Assembly (NCBI GenBank): GCA_002840405.1
Contig: PHAR01000004.1
Coordinates: 284,239 to 348,238, forward strand
Reading direction: 5' to 3'
DNA: 64,000 nt
Origin: Deltaproteobacteria bacterium HGW-Deltaproteobacteria-8
GTDB lineage: Bacteria > Desulfobacterota > Desulfovibrionia > Desulfovibrionales > Desulfovibrionaceae
The translations under genes were made by a program, and so were the position numbers. A model generated the notes under the pieces. That model was not told where the DNA came from, made no database searches, and was given only the letters and a program-made list of their open reading frames with translations. Of this stretch, positions 50,448-60,804 are shown in pieces. The first letter of the stretch is position 1, and every line of letters begins with the position of its first letter.

Positions 50448-51686
50448 ATGGCCAAGAGCGACATCATCGTCGGCCTGGACATCGGCACCACGAAGATTTG
50501 CGCCGTGGTGGGCGAAGCCAAGGATGACGGAGTGGTGGACATCATCGGCATCGGCACAAGCCCGTCTACGGGTCTGCGCCGCGGCGTGGTGGTGAACATC
50601 GAGCAGACGGTTCAATCCATCAAAAAGGCCCTGGAAGAGGCCGAGCTGATGGCCGGGTGCGAGATCCATTCGGTTTACGCGGGCATCGCGGGCAGCCACA
50701 TCAAGGGCTTCAACAGCCACGGGGTCATCGCCGTCAAGGGCGGCGAGGTCACCCAGAAGGACGTGGACCGCGTCATCGAGGCCGCCAAGGCCGTGGCCAT
50801 CCCGCTGGACCGCGAGGTGATCCACACCCTGCCCCAGGAATTCATCGTCGACGACCAGCGCGGCATCGCCGATCCGCTGGGCATGGCCGGCGTGCGCCTG
50901 GAGGTGAAGGTCCACATCGTCACGGGTGCTGTGACCTCGGCCCAGAACATCGTGCGCTCGTGCCACCGCTCGGGGCTCGACGTGGCCGACATCGTGCTCG
51001 AGTCCCTGGCCTCCAGCAAAGCCGTTCTCTCCGCCGAGGAGCGTGAGATCGGCGTGTGCCTGGTGGACCTGGGCGGCGGCACCACGGACATCGCCATCTT
51101 CTCCAAGGACTCCATCAAGCACACTGCCGTGCTGGCCCTGGGCGGCAACAACCTGACCAACGACATCGCGTTTGGCCTGCGCACGCCCATGACCGCCGCC
51201 GAAAAAATCAAGATCGACCACGGTTGCGCCCTGGCCGAGATGGTCAAGGTGGACGAGGTCATCGAAGTGCCGAGCGTGGGCGGCCGTGATTCCCGGGCCA
51301 TGAGCAAGCGCGTGCTGGCCGAGATCTGCGAGCCGCGGTGCGAGGAGATCCTGGCCCTGGTGGACCAGGAGCTCATCAAGAGCGGCTACAAGAGCCAGAT
51401 CGCCGCAGGCGTGGTCTTGACCGGCGGAACCTCGCTCATCCACGGCATGCAGGACCTGGCCGAACAGGTCTTCGACCTGCCCGTGCGCATCGGCTACCCC
51501 GAGTACGTGGGCGGCCTGTACGACATGGTCAACAACCCCAAGTACGCCACCGCCGTGGGCCTGCTGCTCTTCGGAGCGGAGAACCGCCAGGTGAAGAGCG
51601 GCGGCGGGGATTTCCGCATCCGCGACGACAATGTGTTCAACCGCATTCTCGGACGGATGAAGAAGTGGTTCGTGGACATCGCCTAA
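50448..51686 (+). CDS. ftsA: Cell-division ATPase FtsA
   Basis: A 412-residue actin-fold protein. GLDIGTTKICAVVGE is the phosphate 1 motif, GVCLVDLGGGTTDIAIF the phosphate 2 motif and GVVLTGGTSLIHGM the adenosine motif. The C-terminal MKKWFVDIA is the membrane-targeting amphipathic helix. GGGAGG lies 8 bases before the ATG. It tethers FtsZ to the membrane. Confidence 0.96.
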   Translation: MAKSDIIVGLDIGTTKICAVVGEAKDDGVVDIIGIGTSPSTGLRRGVVVNIEQTVQSIKKALEEAELMAGCEIHSVYAGIAGSHIKGFNSHGVIAVKGGEVTQKDVDRVIEAAKAVAIPLDREVIHTLPQEFIVDDQRGIADPLGMAGVRLEVKVHIVTGAVTSAQNIVRSCHRSGLDVADIVLESLASSKAVLSAEEREIGVCLVDLGGGTTDIAIFSKDSIKHTAVLALGGNNLTNDIAFGLRTPMTAAEKIKIDHGCALAEMVKVDEVIEVPSVGGRDSRAMSKRVLAEICEPRCEEILALVDQELIKSGYKSQIAAGVVLTGGTSLIHGMQDLAEQVFDLPVRIGYPEYVGGLYDMVNNPKYATAVGLLLFGAENRQVKSGGGDFRIRDDNVFNRILGRMKKWFVDIA

Positions 51687-51746
51687 GCGCGGTGTGTTTC
51701 ATAGGGGAAGGTCCAAGCATCATCACTGATCAGGGAGGAGGAAGTC

Positions 51747-52991
51747 ATGGCACATTTTGAAATCGACAGCGACATGAGCGCGAAAATCAAGGTCATCGGC
51801 TGCGGTGGCGGCGGCGGCAACGCCATCAACAACATGATCCAGTCCCAGTTGACCGGCGTCAGCTTCATCGCCGCCAACACCGACGCCCAGGACATCGAGA
51901 AGTCGCTGGCCGACCACACCATCCAGCTGGGCGGCAAGCTGACCAAGGGCCTGGGCGCTGGCGCCAACCCCGAGGTGGGCCGCAACGCCGCCTTGGAGAG
52001 CATCGACCAGATCCGCGACATTCTCGCCAACACCGACATGGTCTTCATCACCGCAGGCATGGGCGGCGGAACGGGCACCGGCGCAGCGCCGGTCATCGCC
52101 CAGGCCGCCCGCGAGGCCGGAGCGCTCACCGTGGCCGTGGTCACCAAGCCCTTCTACTTCGAGGGCAAGCGCCGCATGCAGCAGGCCGAGAAAGGCATCG
52201 CCGAACTGAAGCAGGTGGTCGACTCCATCATCACCATCCCCAACGACCGCCTGCTCCAGATGGCGGCCAAGAAGGCCGGCTTCGCCGACATGCTGAAAAA
52301 AGCCGACGAGGTCCTGTTCTACGCCGTCAAGGGCATCTCCGACCTCATCACCGTGCACGGCCTGATCAACCTGGACTTCGCCGACGTCAAGGCCATCATG
52401 ACCGGCTCGGGCATGGCGCTGATGGGCACCGGCATCGCCTCCGGCGAGAACCGCGCCCGCGAGGCCGCGCTCAAGGCCATCACCAGCCCGCTGCTGGAAG
52501 ACGTGTCCATCGCCGGCGCGCGCGGCGTTCTGTACAACATCACCGCCGGAGCCGACCTCGGCACCGACGAGATCCAGGAGGTCAGCGACCTCATCGCCAA
52601 GGAAGCCCACGATCAGGCCAACATCGTGTTCGGCGTGGTGGCCGACGACAGCCTGGGCGACGAGCTCTGCGTCACGGTCATCGCCACCAGCATCGAGCAG
52701 CGCGAGGTCGCGCCCAAGCCGGAGACCCTCGGCGGCCTGCGGCCCATCCTGACCCCGCTGCAGACCCCGCTGCGTCCTGGCCGCCGCAACACCATCAGCA
52801 GCGTCATCGCCGGAAACAACCGCGAGGTCCCGGCCTTCATGCGCTTCGGCGCCGCAGCAACCCCGGCCGAAGGCCAGGCCCAGAGCCCGCGTGCGGCGCT
52901 TCGGGCCATGGGCGCGCCCGGCGAAGAGGACTTCCTGTTTGAGGATGACGAGCTGGATACCCCGGCTTACATCCGCAAGAACGCGGACTAG
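51747..52991 (+). CDS. ftsZ: Cell-division tubulin homologue FtsZ
   Basis: A 414-residue GTPase. GCGGGGGNAINNMI, the tubulin signature GGGTGTGAAP and NLDFADVKAIM are present. The flexible linker ends in a short acidic tail, DELDTPAYIRKN, where DTPAYIR is the conserved C-terminal peptide that binds FtsA. AGGGAGGAGG lies 8 bases before the ATG. It is the last classic dcw gene; the radical SAM gene follows 8 bp later and probably shares the transcript. Confidence 0.97.
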   Translation: MAHFEIDSDMSAKIKVIGCGGGGGNAINNMIQSQLTGVSFIAANTDAQDIEKSLADHTIQLGGKLTKGLGAGANPEVGRNAALESIDQIRDILANTDMVFITAGMGGGTGTGAAPVIAQAAREAGALTVAVVTKPFYFEGKRRMQQAEKGIAELKQVVDSIITIPNDRLLQMAAKKAGFADMLKKADEVLFYAVKGISDLITVHGLINLDFADVKAIMTGSGMALMGTGIASGENRAREAALKAITSPLLEDVSIAGARGVLYNITAGADLGTDEIQEVSDLIAKEAHDQANIVFGVVADDSLGDELCVTVIATSIEQREVAPKPETLGGLRPILTPLQTPLRPGRRNTISSVIAGNNREVPAFMRFGAAATPAEGQAQSPRAALRAMGAPGEEDFLFEDDELDTPAYIRKNAD

Positions 52992-52999
52992 GAGCGCTC

Positions 53000-54709
53000 A
53001 TGAGACGCCCTTCCGGGGCGGGGGAGAAGCGCCAGCGCAGGCGTGGACCCGAAACCCGTCCCGGAAAGTCCATGCCTGCGCCACCGGACCACGGCGGCCG
53101 TCTCCCTGCGGCCCTGGTGATCACCGGCGATGAGGGCATGGGCCTCTCGGCCCTGGGTTGGCAGGCGGTGTACCGCCTGCTCTCGGACAGGCCAGAGATA
53201 GCCGTGGAACGCTTCTTCCTCGGCAAGGGCTTCGATGCGCCCGTCTCAGCGGACAGTCAGAGAGATCTCGGACTCTTCCCCTTGATGGCGGCGAGCGTCT
53301 CTTTTGAGGAGGACTTCCTCCCCTTCCTCAGGGCGCTCGCCGCAGCGGGCGTTCCGTCCACCCGGACGGAACGCCCGGACTATCCGCTGGTGCTCGTGGG
53401 CGGACCCATCGCCTTTCTCAATCCCGCGCCCCTGGCCCCCCTGGCCGACGCCTTCTTCGTGGGCGAGGCCGAGGCCGGGCTCGTGGACTTCTGCCTGAAG
53501 CTGAAAACCGCCGTGTTCGACGGCGTGAGCAAGCAGGACTTCCTCCACTCCGCCAAGGACATGCCCGGCATCTACGTGCCGGGGCTGTCCAAGACCCCGG
53601 TGCGCCGCGTGGTGGACATGAGCCCGGACAGCTGCGGGCTCCTCAGCACCCCGGCCTACTCCTGCTTCACCGGCCCCCAGGCCGCCTTCCCGGACTCCCT
53701 GCTGCTTGAGGTCAACCGGGGCTGCCCCCATGCCTGCCGCTTCTGCGCCGCCGGGTTCGTTTACCGCCCCCCGCGCCACGCCAGCATCGAGTCGCTCCAG
53801 GCCATCGTGGAGGAGGCCCAGCCGCCCAAGGTTGGGCTGGTGGGCACGGCCCTCACGGACTGGCCGGACCTGCTCCCCTTCCTGCGCTGGCTGAACGCCC
53901 GCAAGACCAAATTTTCCCTTTCGTCACTGAGGGCCGATGGCCTGACCGAGGAGCTGCTGGGCTTCCTGCGCGAGTGCGGCATCCGCACCGTGACCCTGGC
54001 CCTGGAGGGCGCAAGCGAGCGCCTGCGCCACGCCGCCAACAAGAAGCTCGACGCCGAGGTCTTTCTGGCCGCTGTGGAGCGCGCCGCGCGCCTGGGGGTC
54101 AACCACCTGCGCGTGTACCTCATCCTGGGCTGGCCCTGGGAAGGGCCTGAGGACTATGACGAGCTGGAGGGCTTCCTGGGCCGCATCCTCCAGGCCCGCG
54201 ACCAGGGGCACGGTAAGAAGACCAAGGAGTTCATGCGCATCACCCTGGGCGCGAGTTCGCTGGTGCCCAAGCCCTGGACCCCCATGCAGTGGGCGCCCAT
54301 GGCCTCGGAGGAGGCCCTCATCCAGGGCCAGAAGCGCCTGCGCGACATGACGAAAAACCTTCGCGGCGTGGCCCTGCAGGTGGACGCCCCCTTTCAGGCC
54401 CGTCTCCAGGGCGTGCTCTCGCGCGGGGGCGAGGAGGCCTTTGAGCTGGTGCAGCTGGCCGCAGCCCATGGCGGCTGGAAAAAGGCCATGCGCCTCTGGG
54501 CGGACCAGGCCACGCAGATTCTGGACCGCGAACGCGGCGAGCACGAGGCCTTCCCCTGGGAGGTCATCGACACGGGCGTGGCCCGCGCCAGCCTGTGGCG
54601 CGAATGGACCCGGGCCGCGCGTTCGCTGGCCACCCCGGGCTGCCCCAAGGGCGGCTGCGAGGACTGCGGCATCTGCGGCATGGACAAGTGGCTGAAGGCC
54701 AAGGACTGA
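53000..54709 (+). CDS. Radical SAM protein related to TIGR03960 family
   Basis: A 569-residue protein. The N-terminal domain (ALVITGDEGMGLSALGWQAVYRLLSDRPEI, LVLVGGPIAFLNPAPLAPLADAFFVGEAE) is the B12-binding-like part seen in the larger relative at 30,711. The cluster motif is CPHACRFCAAGFVYRPP (Cys-x3-Cys-x2-Cys) and TLALEGASERLRHAANK is in the barrel. The C-terminus carries CPKGGCEDCGICG, like the Cys-rich element before DUF2344 in the relative. DUF2344 itself is absent. The target is unknown. GGAGCG precedes the ATG at 53,000, only 8 bp after ftsZ. Confidence 0.88.
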   Translation: MRRPSGAGEKRQRRRGPETRPGKSMPAPPDHGGRLPAALVITGDEGMGLSALGWQAVYRLLSDRPEIAVERFFLGKGFDAPVSADSQRDLGLFPLMAASVSFEEDFLPFLRALAAAGVPSTRTERPDYPLVLVGGPIAFLNPAPLAPLADAFFVGEAEAGLVDFCLKLKTAVFDGVSKQDFLHSAKDMPGIYVPGLSKTPVRRVVDMSPDSCGLLSTPAYSCFTGPQAAFPDSLLLEVNRGCPHACRFCAAGFVYRPPRHASIESLQAIVEEAQPPKVGLVGTALTDWPDLLPFLRWLNARKTKFSLSSLRADGLTEELLGFLRECGIRTVTLALEGASERLRHAANKKLDAEVFLAAVERAARLGVNHLRVYLILGWPWEGPEDYDELEGFLGRILQARDQGHGKKTKEFMRITLGASSLVPKPWTPMQWAPMASEEALIQGQKRLRDMTKNLRGVALQVDAPFQARLQGVLSRGGEEAFELVQLAAAHGGWKKAMRLWADQATQILDRERGEHEAFPWEVIDTGVARASLWREWTRAARSLATPGCPKGGCEDCGICGMDKWLKAKD

Positions 54710-54955
54710 AGATCAAAGGCTAAAGGCCTGGGGCTCCAGCGGGAGCCGGAAGCCTAAACACCAGGACGACCCCGCCTTGCCCCGATTCGCTTCGAAGCTC
54801 CGCAGCCGAACACTCGCACACCCCGAACAGCTCTCCGCACTGCCCGCAGCCAGGCCCTGAAATATGGGCCGCCTATTCGCCGCACTCCAGGGCGAACAGG
54901 CCCATCCGCCAGGCTTGGCAACCCTGCTCCTGCCCCCCCCTTGTGCAGCCTCTGC

Positions 54956-54998
54956 GCACAAATACTTGTGCAACGATTGTGCAACACGGTGCACAATC
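54956..54998. promoter_or_regulatory. Two TTGTGC palindromes upstream of the ZraP-like gene
   Basis: GCACAA-ATAC-TTGTGC (54,956-54,971) and GATTGTGC-N8-GCACAATC (54,975-54,998) are two inverted repeats of the same half-site; one more TTGTGC lies at 54,941. They end about 50 bp upstream of the sigma-54 promoter, where an NtrC-type activator would bind. The activator encoded at 57,894 is the obvious candidate. The stretch 54,710-54,940 shows no gene. Confidence 0.65.
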
Positions 54999-55046
54999 GC
55001 TACGGAGCGCACACACCAAAACATTGATAATATTGATTATAAATTT

Positions 55047-55061
55047 TGGCACGGTGCATGC
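55047..55061 (+). promoter_or_regulatory. Sigma-54 promoter of the ZraP-like gene
   Basis: TTGGCACGGTGCATGCT: TGGCAC at 55,047-55,052 and TGC at 55,059-55,061. The GG and GC pairs are separated by 10 nt, as required for -24/-12 promoters, with one mismatch (ATGC for TTGC). AT-rich DNA lies just upstream. It is about 87 bp before the ATG at 55,148. Confidence 0.75.
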
Positions 55062-55147
55062 TTATATGTACGCAACACCGAGCGAAACGCCGCTTGGAAA
55101 GGTCCGCTCACCTCCAGAAGAGCAAAAACAATATTGAGGAGCATCCC

Positions 55148-55666
55148 ATGAACAAGCGCATCGTCATCACCTTCACCGTTTTGGCCCTGGTTTCCATGTC
55201 GGCCTTCGCCATGGCCGCTGGCAAGGGCACCCGCGCCCGCAACTACGAGCCCACCCTGACCCCGGAGAAGCAGGCTGCGGTCGAGAAGATCGTGGACCAG
55301 CACCACGTCAAGCTCGTCGAGCTGCGCGAGCAGATCTGGGCCAAGCAGACCGAGTTGCAGGCCCTGAGCCGCTCCGGCAAGGCCGAGAAGTCGGACATCC
55401 AGTCCCTCATCGGTGACATCTCCAAGCTGCGCACCACCATGAACACGGAACGTGACGCCATGCGCACCGAGATCGAGAAGGAAACCGGCATCAAGGCCTT
55501 TGGACGCGGCTTTCATCGCGGCGGCGGCTACGGCGGCGGAGCGGGCATGGGCTACGGCGCTGGCGAAGGCTGCCCCGGCATCGGCGGCGGCAGCGGCATG
55601 GGCTACGGCCCCGGCAGCGGCATGGGCTACGGTGGCCACGGCGGCATGATGGGCGGCGCCTACTAG
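55148..55666 (+). CDS. ZraP/Spy-like periplasmic protein
   Basis: A 172-residue exported protein. After the signal peptide (NKRIVITFTVLALVSMSAFAMAAG) comes a helical hairpin domain typical of zinc-resistance-associated proteins: LTPEKQAAVEKIVDQHHVKLVELREQIWAKQTELQAL, then DIQSLIGDISKLRTTMNTERDAM. The tail is Gly/Met/Tyr-rich (GMGYGPGSGMGYGGHGGMMGG) and may bind metal. ZraP is a zinc-dependent chaperone and repressor of the ZraSR pathway. The ATG at 55,148 follows GAGGAG. A sigma-54 promoter precedes it and its kinase and regulator follow. Confidence 0.85.
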   Translation: MNKRIVITFTVLALVSMSAFAMAAGKGTRARNYEPTLTPEKQAAVEKIVDQHHVKLVELREQIWAKQTELQALSRSGKAEKSDIQSLIGDISKLRTTMNTERDAMRTEIEKETGIKAFGRGFHRGGGYGGGAGMGYGAGEGCPGIGGGSGMGYGPGSGMGYGGHGGMMGGAY

Positions 55667-55703
55667 GCCCCTTCCGCACATCCCTACAACGATCCCACGC
55701 AAC

Positions 55704-55740
55704 GGCGGTCCGGCTGGTTCCTTCCCCCAGCCGGGCCGCC
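55704..55740 (+). terminator. Hairpin after the ZraP-like gene
   Basis: GGCGGTCCGGCTGG (55,704-55,717) and CCAGCCGGGCCGCC (55,727-55,740) form a long GC stem with one mismatch and a 9-nt loop. There is no T-run. It would give high expression of the ZraP-like gene and lower read-through into the kinase, as is usual in such operons. Confidence 0.55.
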
Positions 55741-55854
55741 CTTCCCATTAACCGCCCAGAGTTGTTGACAGCCGCGCCCGAAGCAGCCATGCACTTTCGA
55801 ACCGGGACGAGTTCTGCCAGCCAAAACCCGCAGCAAAGCATCGGAAACAGGAAC

Positions 55855-57893
55855 ATGGAACTGCGCTCCTTCAACAAAGACAAAGCCCCGCTCCTGGCGG
55901 CAGTGGTCGCGCTGCTGATCCTGGGCGCGGGCAGCGTGTTCCTCACCTGGCAGAACATCCGCCGCCAGCGAGAACTGGTGGACCAGCATCTGCTGCTCTC
56001 CGCCGGGGCCGTGCTGCACGGAGTCGAGGCCAACCTCATGCGCATCATGCACGGCATGGGGCGCTCCCCGGACCTCGCCAACCGCCTGTTCCCGACCATC
56101 AAGGAATTTTTCCAGGAGATCACCGCCTCAGGCGACATCGTGTTCCTCGGCGTGTTCGGCGAAGACGGCTCCCTGGTCGTGTCCTCGGCCAAGGGGGACA
56201 CTCCCGTGGCCATCGCCCTGCCCGAAGAGATCGTGGCCGAGTTGGAGACCAATGGCCACTGGGAAGGCCCCCTGCAATACCAGGGCAAGACCGCGCTGTT
56301 CGCCGCCCTGCGCGCCCGGCCCAGCCTCTCGCGCATCTGCTCCGATGTGGTCCAGGGCGTGCCCATCCTTCCCCAGGAGCTGCGGCCTCGCGGTTCCGGT
56401 TCAGGCCGAGGCCTAGGCCGCGGCCAGGGGCGCGGCCTGGGCTTTGGCCAGGGCGCCGACCCCAGAACAGGCATGGGCGCGGGCATGGGCCCTGGCATGG
56501 GTCGGGGCATGATGGCCCCGCCGCCGGACGAAGCCGGCCCGGCGCGCCCGCCCGACGTGCCCTCCATGTTCCTGGTGGCGGCCTTGAGCCCGGCCAAGCA
56601 CCTGGCCCAGTTCGACGCCTATCGCCGGGCGGCCCTGCTCCAGACCGGCTACGTGCTCGGCGCCGCCGCCGTGCTCTGGTTCCTGGCCCTGGCCTACTTG
56701 AGCCGCCGCAACCAGGCGTTGAAGGCCGCGCGCCTGGAGCGCTTCCACTCCAAGCTTTTGGACAACATGCCCGACGGCCTGCTGACCCTTGGGCCTGGCG
56801 GCCTGATCCTCTCGGCCAACGGCTCGGCCGCGCGTCTGCTCATGGGTGACAAGAGCGCCGACAAAGACAACGACAAGCGAAACGGGGACGGCGAGGCGGA
56901 CCTCACGGGCCGCAGCTTCCGCGAATTCCCCTTTGCCGAGATGGCCGCCACGGACGGCTCGCGCCCGGACGAATGGCGGCAGTACGAACACGACGGCCGC
57001 ATCCTGGAGGTGCTCTGCCTGCCCCTGCAGGCCGAGGGCAACTCCGAGGTCCCGGCGGAACAGGCCGAGGAGAAGCTCGTGCTCCTGCGCGACCGCACCC
57101 GCATGAAGAGCCTGGAGGACGACCTGGCCGAGGCCAAGCGCCTGGCGGCCATCGGCTCGCTGGCGGCAGGCGTGGCGCACGAGATCAGAAACCCGCTCTC
57201 CTCCCTGCGCGGCTTCGCCCAGCTCTTTGCCACCAAGCTCAAGGGACAGGAGCCCCTGTCCTCGTACGCCTGCACCATGGTCCAGGAGGCTGACCGCCTG
57301 AACCGCGTGGTCACGGACCTTTTGTACCTGGCCCGCCCGCGCGAGCTGACCCCGGACCCGGTGGACCTGGTCCAGGTGGTGGAGAGCCTGCAAGGATTGC
57401 TGCGCTTCGACCTGGAGGCCAAGGGCGTGACGCCCAAACTCGAGCTGGCCGAGACGCACCTCTGCGCCGACGAGGACGGCCTCAAGCAGGCGCTGTTGAA
57501 CCTCATGGTCAACGCCCTGGACGCCCTGCCCGACGGGGGCGGCGGCGCCATCACCCTGTCCTCCCGGTCCTCCTCTCCGGCGGATGGCGGCGACAGCGGC
57601 GTCTGGGTCAGCGTGGCCGACACCGGCCAAGGCATGGACGAGGAGGTGCGCAGACAGGCCTTCGAGCCCTTCTTCACTGCCAAGCGCCAGGGCACGGGCC
57701 TGGGCCTGGCCATTGTCCAGGGCATCATGCGCGCCCACAAGGGCCGCGCGCTGATCGACTCCACGCCGGGCCAGGGCACGACCGTGCACCTCTTTTTCCC
57801 GGACTGTCTTGAAACCGCCAGCGAAAGCGCGGGAAAAAACGCTGAAGACAACGCCCGCGAGATCAGCGGGCCCGACGCCGGAGGTGACGTGGC

Positions 57894-57897
<4 letters not shown>
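55855..57897 (+). CDS. ZraS-like sensor histidine kinase
   Basis: A 680-residue membrane kinase. Helix 1 (APLLAAVVALLILGAGSVFLTW, about 11-32) and helix 2 (TGYVLGAAAVLWFLALAYL, about 264-282) enclose a periplasmic sensor that contains an unusual Gly/Arg/Met-rich insert (about 180-225, GRGLGRGQGRGLGFGQG and GMGAGMGPGMGRGMM). A PAS-like segment follows, then HisKA with GVAHEIRNPLSSLRGFAQL and the HATPase core. The insert is like the tail of the ZraP-like protein and may bind the same metal or the same partner. It overlaps the regulator gene by ATGA. The ATG at 55,855 follows CAGGAA. Confidence 0.9.
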
Positions 57898-59294
<1,397 letters not shown>

Positions 59295-59334
59295 CCCCAC
59301 CCGCCAGCGCCTCCATTCCAGCGAATCTGGCCCG

Positions 59335-59360
59335 TTGACATTATGGGCATATGCCCATAA
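59335..59360 (+). promoter_or_regulatory. Promoter with a perfect 20-bp palindrome, DUF134 operator
   Basis: TTGACA (59,335-59,340) is a consensus -35. It is followed immediately by TTATGGGCATATGCCCATAA (59,341-59,360), a perfect palindrome that covers the spacer up to a weak -10 (CATAAC at 59,356-59,361). A protein bound there would block the polymerase. The DUF134 DNA-binding protein encoded 25 bp further on is the likely repressor. Confidence 0.75.
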
Positions 59361-59384
59361 CTTCTCCTCCCACGGAGGGCTCTC

Positions 59385-59849
59385 ATGCCGCGACCAAAAT
59401 GCTGCCGGAAGGTCTCCGGCGCGCCTGCCTGCAAACTGTTCAAGCCCATGGGCGTGCCCGCGTCCTCCCTCGAAGCGACGGTGCTCAGCCTCGACGAGTA
59501 CGAGGCCATCCGCCTGGCGGACTTCGAGGGCCTGTACCAGGAAGAGGCCGCCGGACGCATGGGCGTCTCGCGCCAGACCTTTGGCCGGACCATCGGGGCA
59601 GCGCGCAGGAAAGTCGCCCGCGCCCTGGTGCTGGGACTTGTCCTGCGCATCGAGGTCCCTGAAAACGAGGCAGCGCTGCTGCCCAAGCTGCGGCACTTTG
59701 CCTGCTCCGGGTGCGCGCATTCCTGGGCCGAGCCCTTCGGCTCTGGCCGACCCGACGCCTGCCCGGCCTGCGGCAGCGCCAATTTTCAACGCAGCGGCTG
59801 CCTTGGCCCCTCCTCCTGCCACACAACGCCAACCAAACCCAACGCCTGA
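59385..59849 (+). CDS. DUF134 DNA-binding protein with C-terminal zinc ribbon
   Basis: A 154-residue regulator of the DUF134 (COG1342) family. KCCRKV and FKPMGVPASSLEATVLSLDEYEAIRLADFEGLYQEEAAGRMGVSRQTFGRTI is the family's N-terminal HTH region. A C-terminal ribbon (CSGCAHSW and CPACGSANF) is an extra metal-binding part not found in all members. The partner gene at 59,868 is the usual neighbour. GGAGGG precedes the ATG. The palindrome upstream points to autoregulation. Confidence 0.85.
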   Translation: MPRPKCCRKVSGAPACKLFKPMGVPASSLEATVLSLDEYEAIRLADFEGLYQEEAAGRMGVSRQTFGRTIGAARRKVARALVLGLVLRIEVPENEAALLPKLRHFACSGCAHSWAEPFGSGRPDACPACGSANFQRSGCLGPSSCHTTPTKPNA

Positions 59850-59867
59850 AACCAAAGGAAGAACCCC

Positions 59868-60248
59868 ATGCTCAAGATCGCCATCCCCACCCGTAGCGGA
59901 ACCGTCGACGAACACTTCGGGCACTGCGAGTCCTTCACCATCTACAGCCTGAACCAGGACAAGTCCGTGGCCAGCCAGGAAAGCTTCACCCCGCCCCCGG
60001 CCTGCGGCTGCAAATCCAACCTCATCCCCACCCTGGTGGACATGGGCATCAGCCTGCTCATCGCCGGGAACATGGGCGAGGGCGCGGTGCAGCGCCTCGG
60101 CCAGGCGGGCATCAAGGTCATCCGCGGCGCCTCCGGCCCGGTGGACGCGGCCCTGCAGGCCTGGGTGGACGGCAAGCTCGCGGACAAGCAGATCGTGTGC
60201 GTGGCGCACGGCGCCGACCACGAGTGCCACCATGGCGAAGGCCACTAG
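59868..60248 (+). CDS. NifX/NifB-C-like (dinitrogenase cofactor) family protein
   Basis: A 126-residue protein of the NifX/COG1433 fold: KIAIPTRSGTVDEHFGHCESFTIY at the start, LVDMGISLLIAGNMGEGAVQRLGQAGIKVIRG in the middle. Such proteins bind iron-molybdenum clusters or precursors; in sulfate reducers a DUF134 gene and a NifX-like gene are often adjacent. The extra CGCK and the His-rich C-terminus (HECHHGEGH) could bind metal. It lies 18 bp after the regulator gene. Confidence 0.85.
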   Translation: MLKIAIPTRSGTVDEHFGHCESFTIYSLNQDKSVASQESFTPPPACGCKSNLIPTLVDMGISLLIAGNMGEGAVQRLGQAGIKVIRGASGPVDAALQAWVDGKLADKQIVCVAHGADHECHHGEGH

Positions 60249-60310
60249 GCCGAGCCAAGGCAGTGCCTCCGGCGGCCAAAGGGCCTGAGGCCCTTTGGAA
60301 TCCCCATTAC

Positions 60311-60355
60311 GCCGAAAGGGCTGTGTCAGGCTTCGCCTGACACAGCCCTTTCGGC
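60311..60355. repeat. Perfect 21-bp inverted repeat
   Basis: Two 21-nt perfect arms (60,311-60,331 and 60,335-60,355) start GCCGAAAGGGCTGTG and are separated by TTC. With no T-run it is probably a REP-like or stabilising element. Further GC hairpins follow at 60,367-60,389, 60,396-60,414 and around 60,425-60,440 (two copies of GGGGCGGAGCCCCTGG). This 260-bp gap after the NifX-like gene has no gene. Confidence 0.75.
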
Positions 60356-60507
60356 TGATGAGGGGTCCGGGGGAAATCATTTCCCCCGGCGGGGTCCAGG
60401 GGCGGAGCCCCTGGCGGGGGTGTCGGGGGCGGAGCCCCTGGCCCTTCGTTGACAGCCTTGCTCAAAGGCCGTACTTCTGCGCGCATCATTTGAGGGGGAA
60501 AAAGCCC

Positions 60508-60738
60508 ATGCGCGAGAAGGTCGAAGCCGCCCTGGCCAAGGTGCGGCCCATGCTCCAGGCCGATGGCGGCGACGTCGAGCTGGTGGAGGTCACGGACAGG
60601 GGCATCGTCCGCGTGCGCCTCACTGGCCGGTGCAAGACCTGCCCCATGTCCCAGCAGACTTTGCGCAACAGCGTGGAGCGCATCGTCCTGCGCGAAGTGC
60701 GCGGCATCAAGGCCGTCGAGGCCGTGGAAGAGGCATAA
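60508..60738 (+). CDS. NifU C-terminal domain (Nfu-type) iron-sulfur scaffold
   Basis: A 76-residue protein consisting of one Nfu domain: VRPMLQADGGDVELVEVTDRGIVRVRLTGRCKTCPMSQQTL. The CKTC pair is the cluster-binding CxxC. It probably carries [4Fe-4S] clusters to target proteins. The ATG at 60,508 follows GAGGGGG; in-frame sequence upstream is repeat DNA. Confidence 0.9.
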   Translation: MREKVEAALAKVRPMLQADGGDVELVEVTDRGIVRVRLTGRCKTCPMSQQTLRNSVERIVLREVRGIKAVEAVEEA

Positions 60739-60804
60739 AGCCCCGCAACCCCGCGCCATCCCGCCGATTTCCCCAATCACCACAGCTTCAGGAGACATAT
60801 CCAC

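Noticed and set aside
54956-54998. Rex repressor site
   Set aside because: Rex sites read TTGTGAA-N-TTCACAA; these half-sites are TTGTGC, and the adjacent sigma-54 promoter favours an NtrC-type activator.
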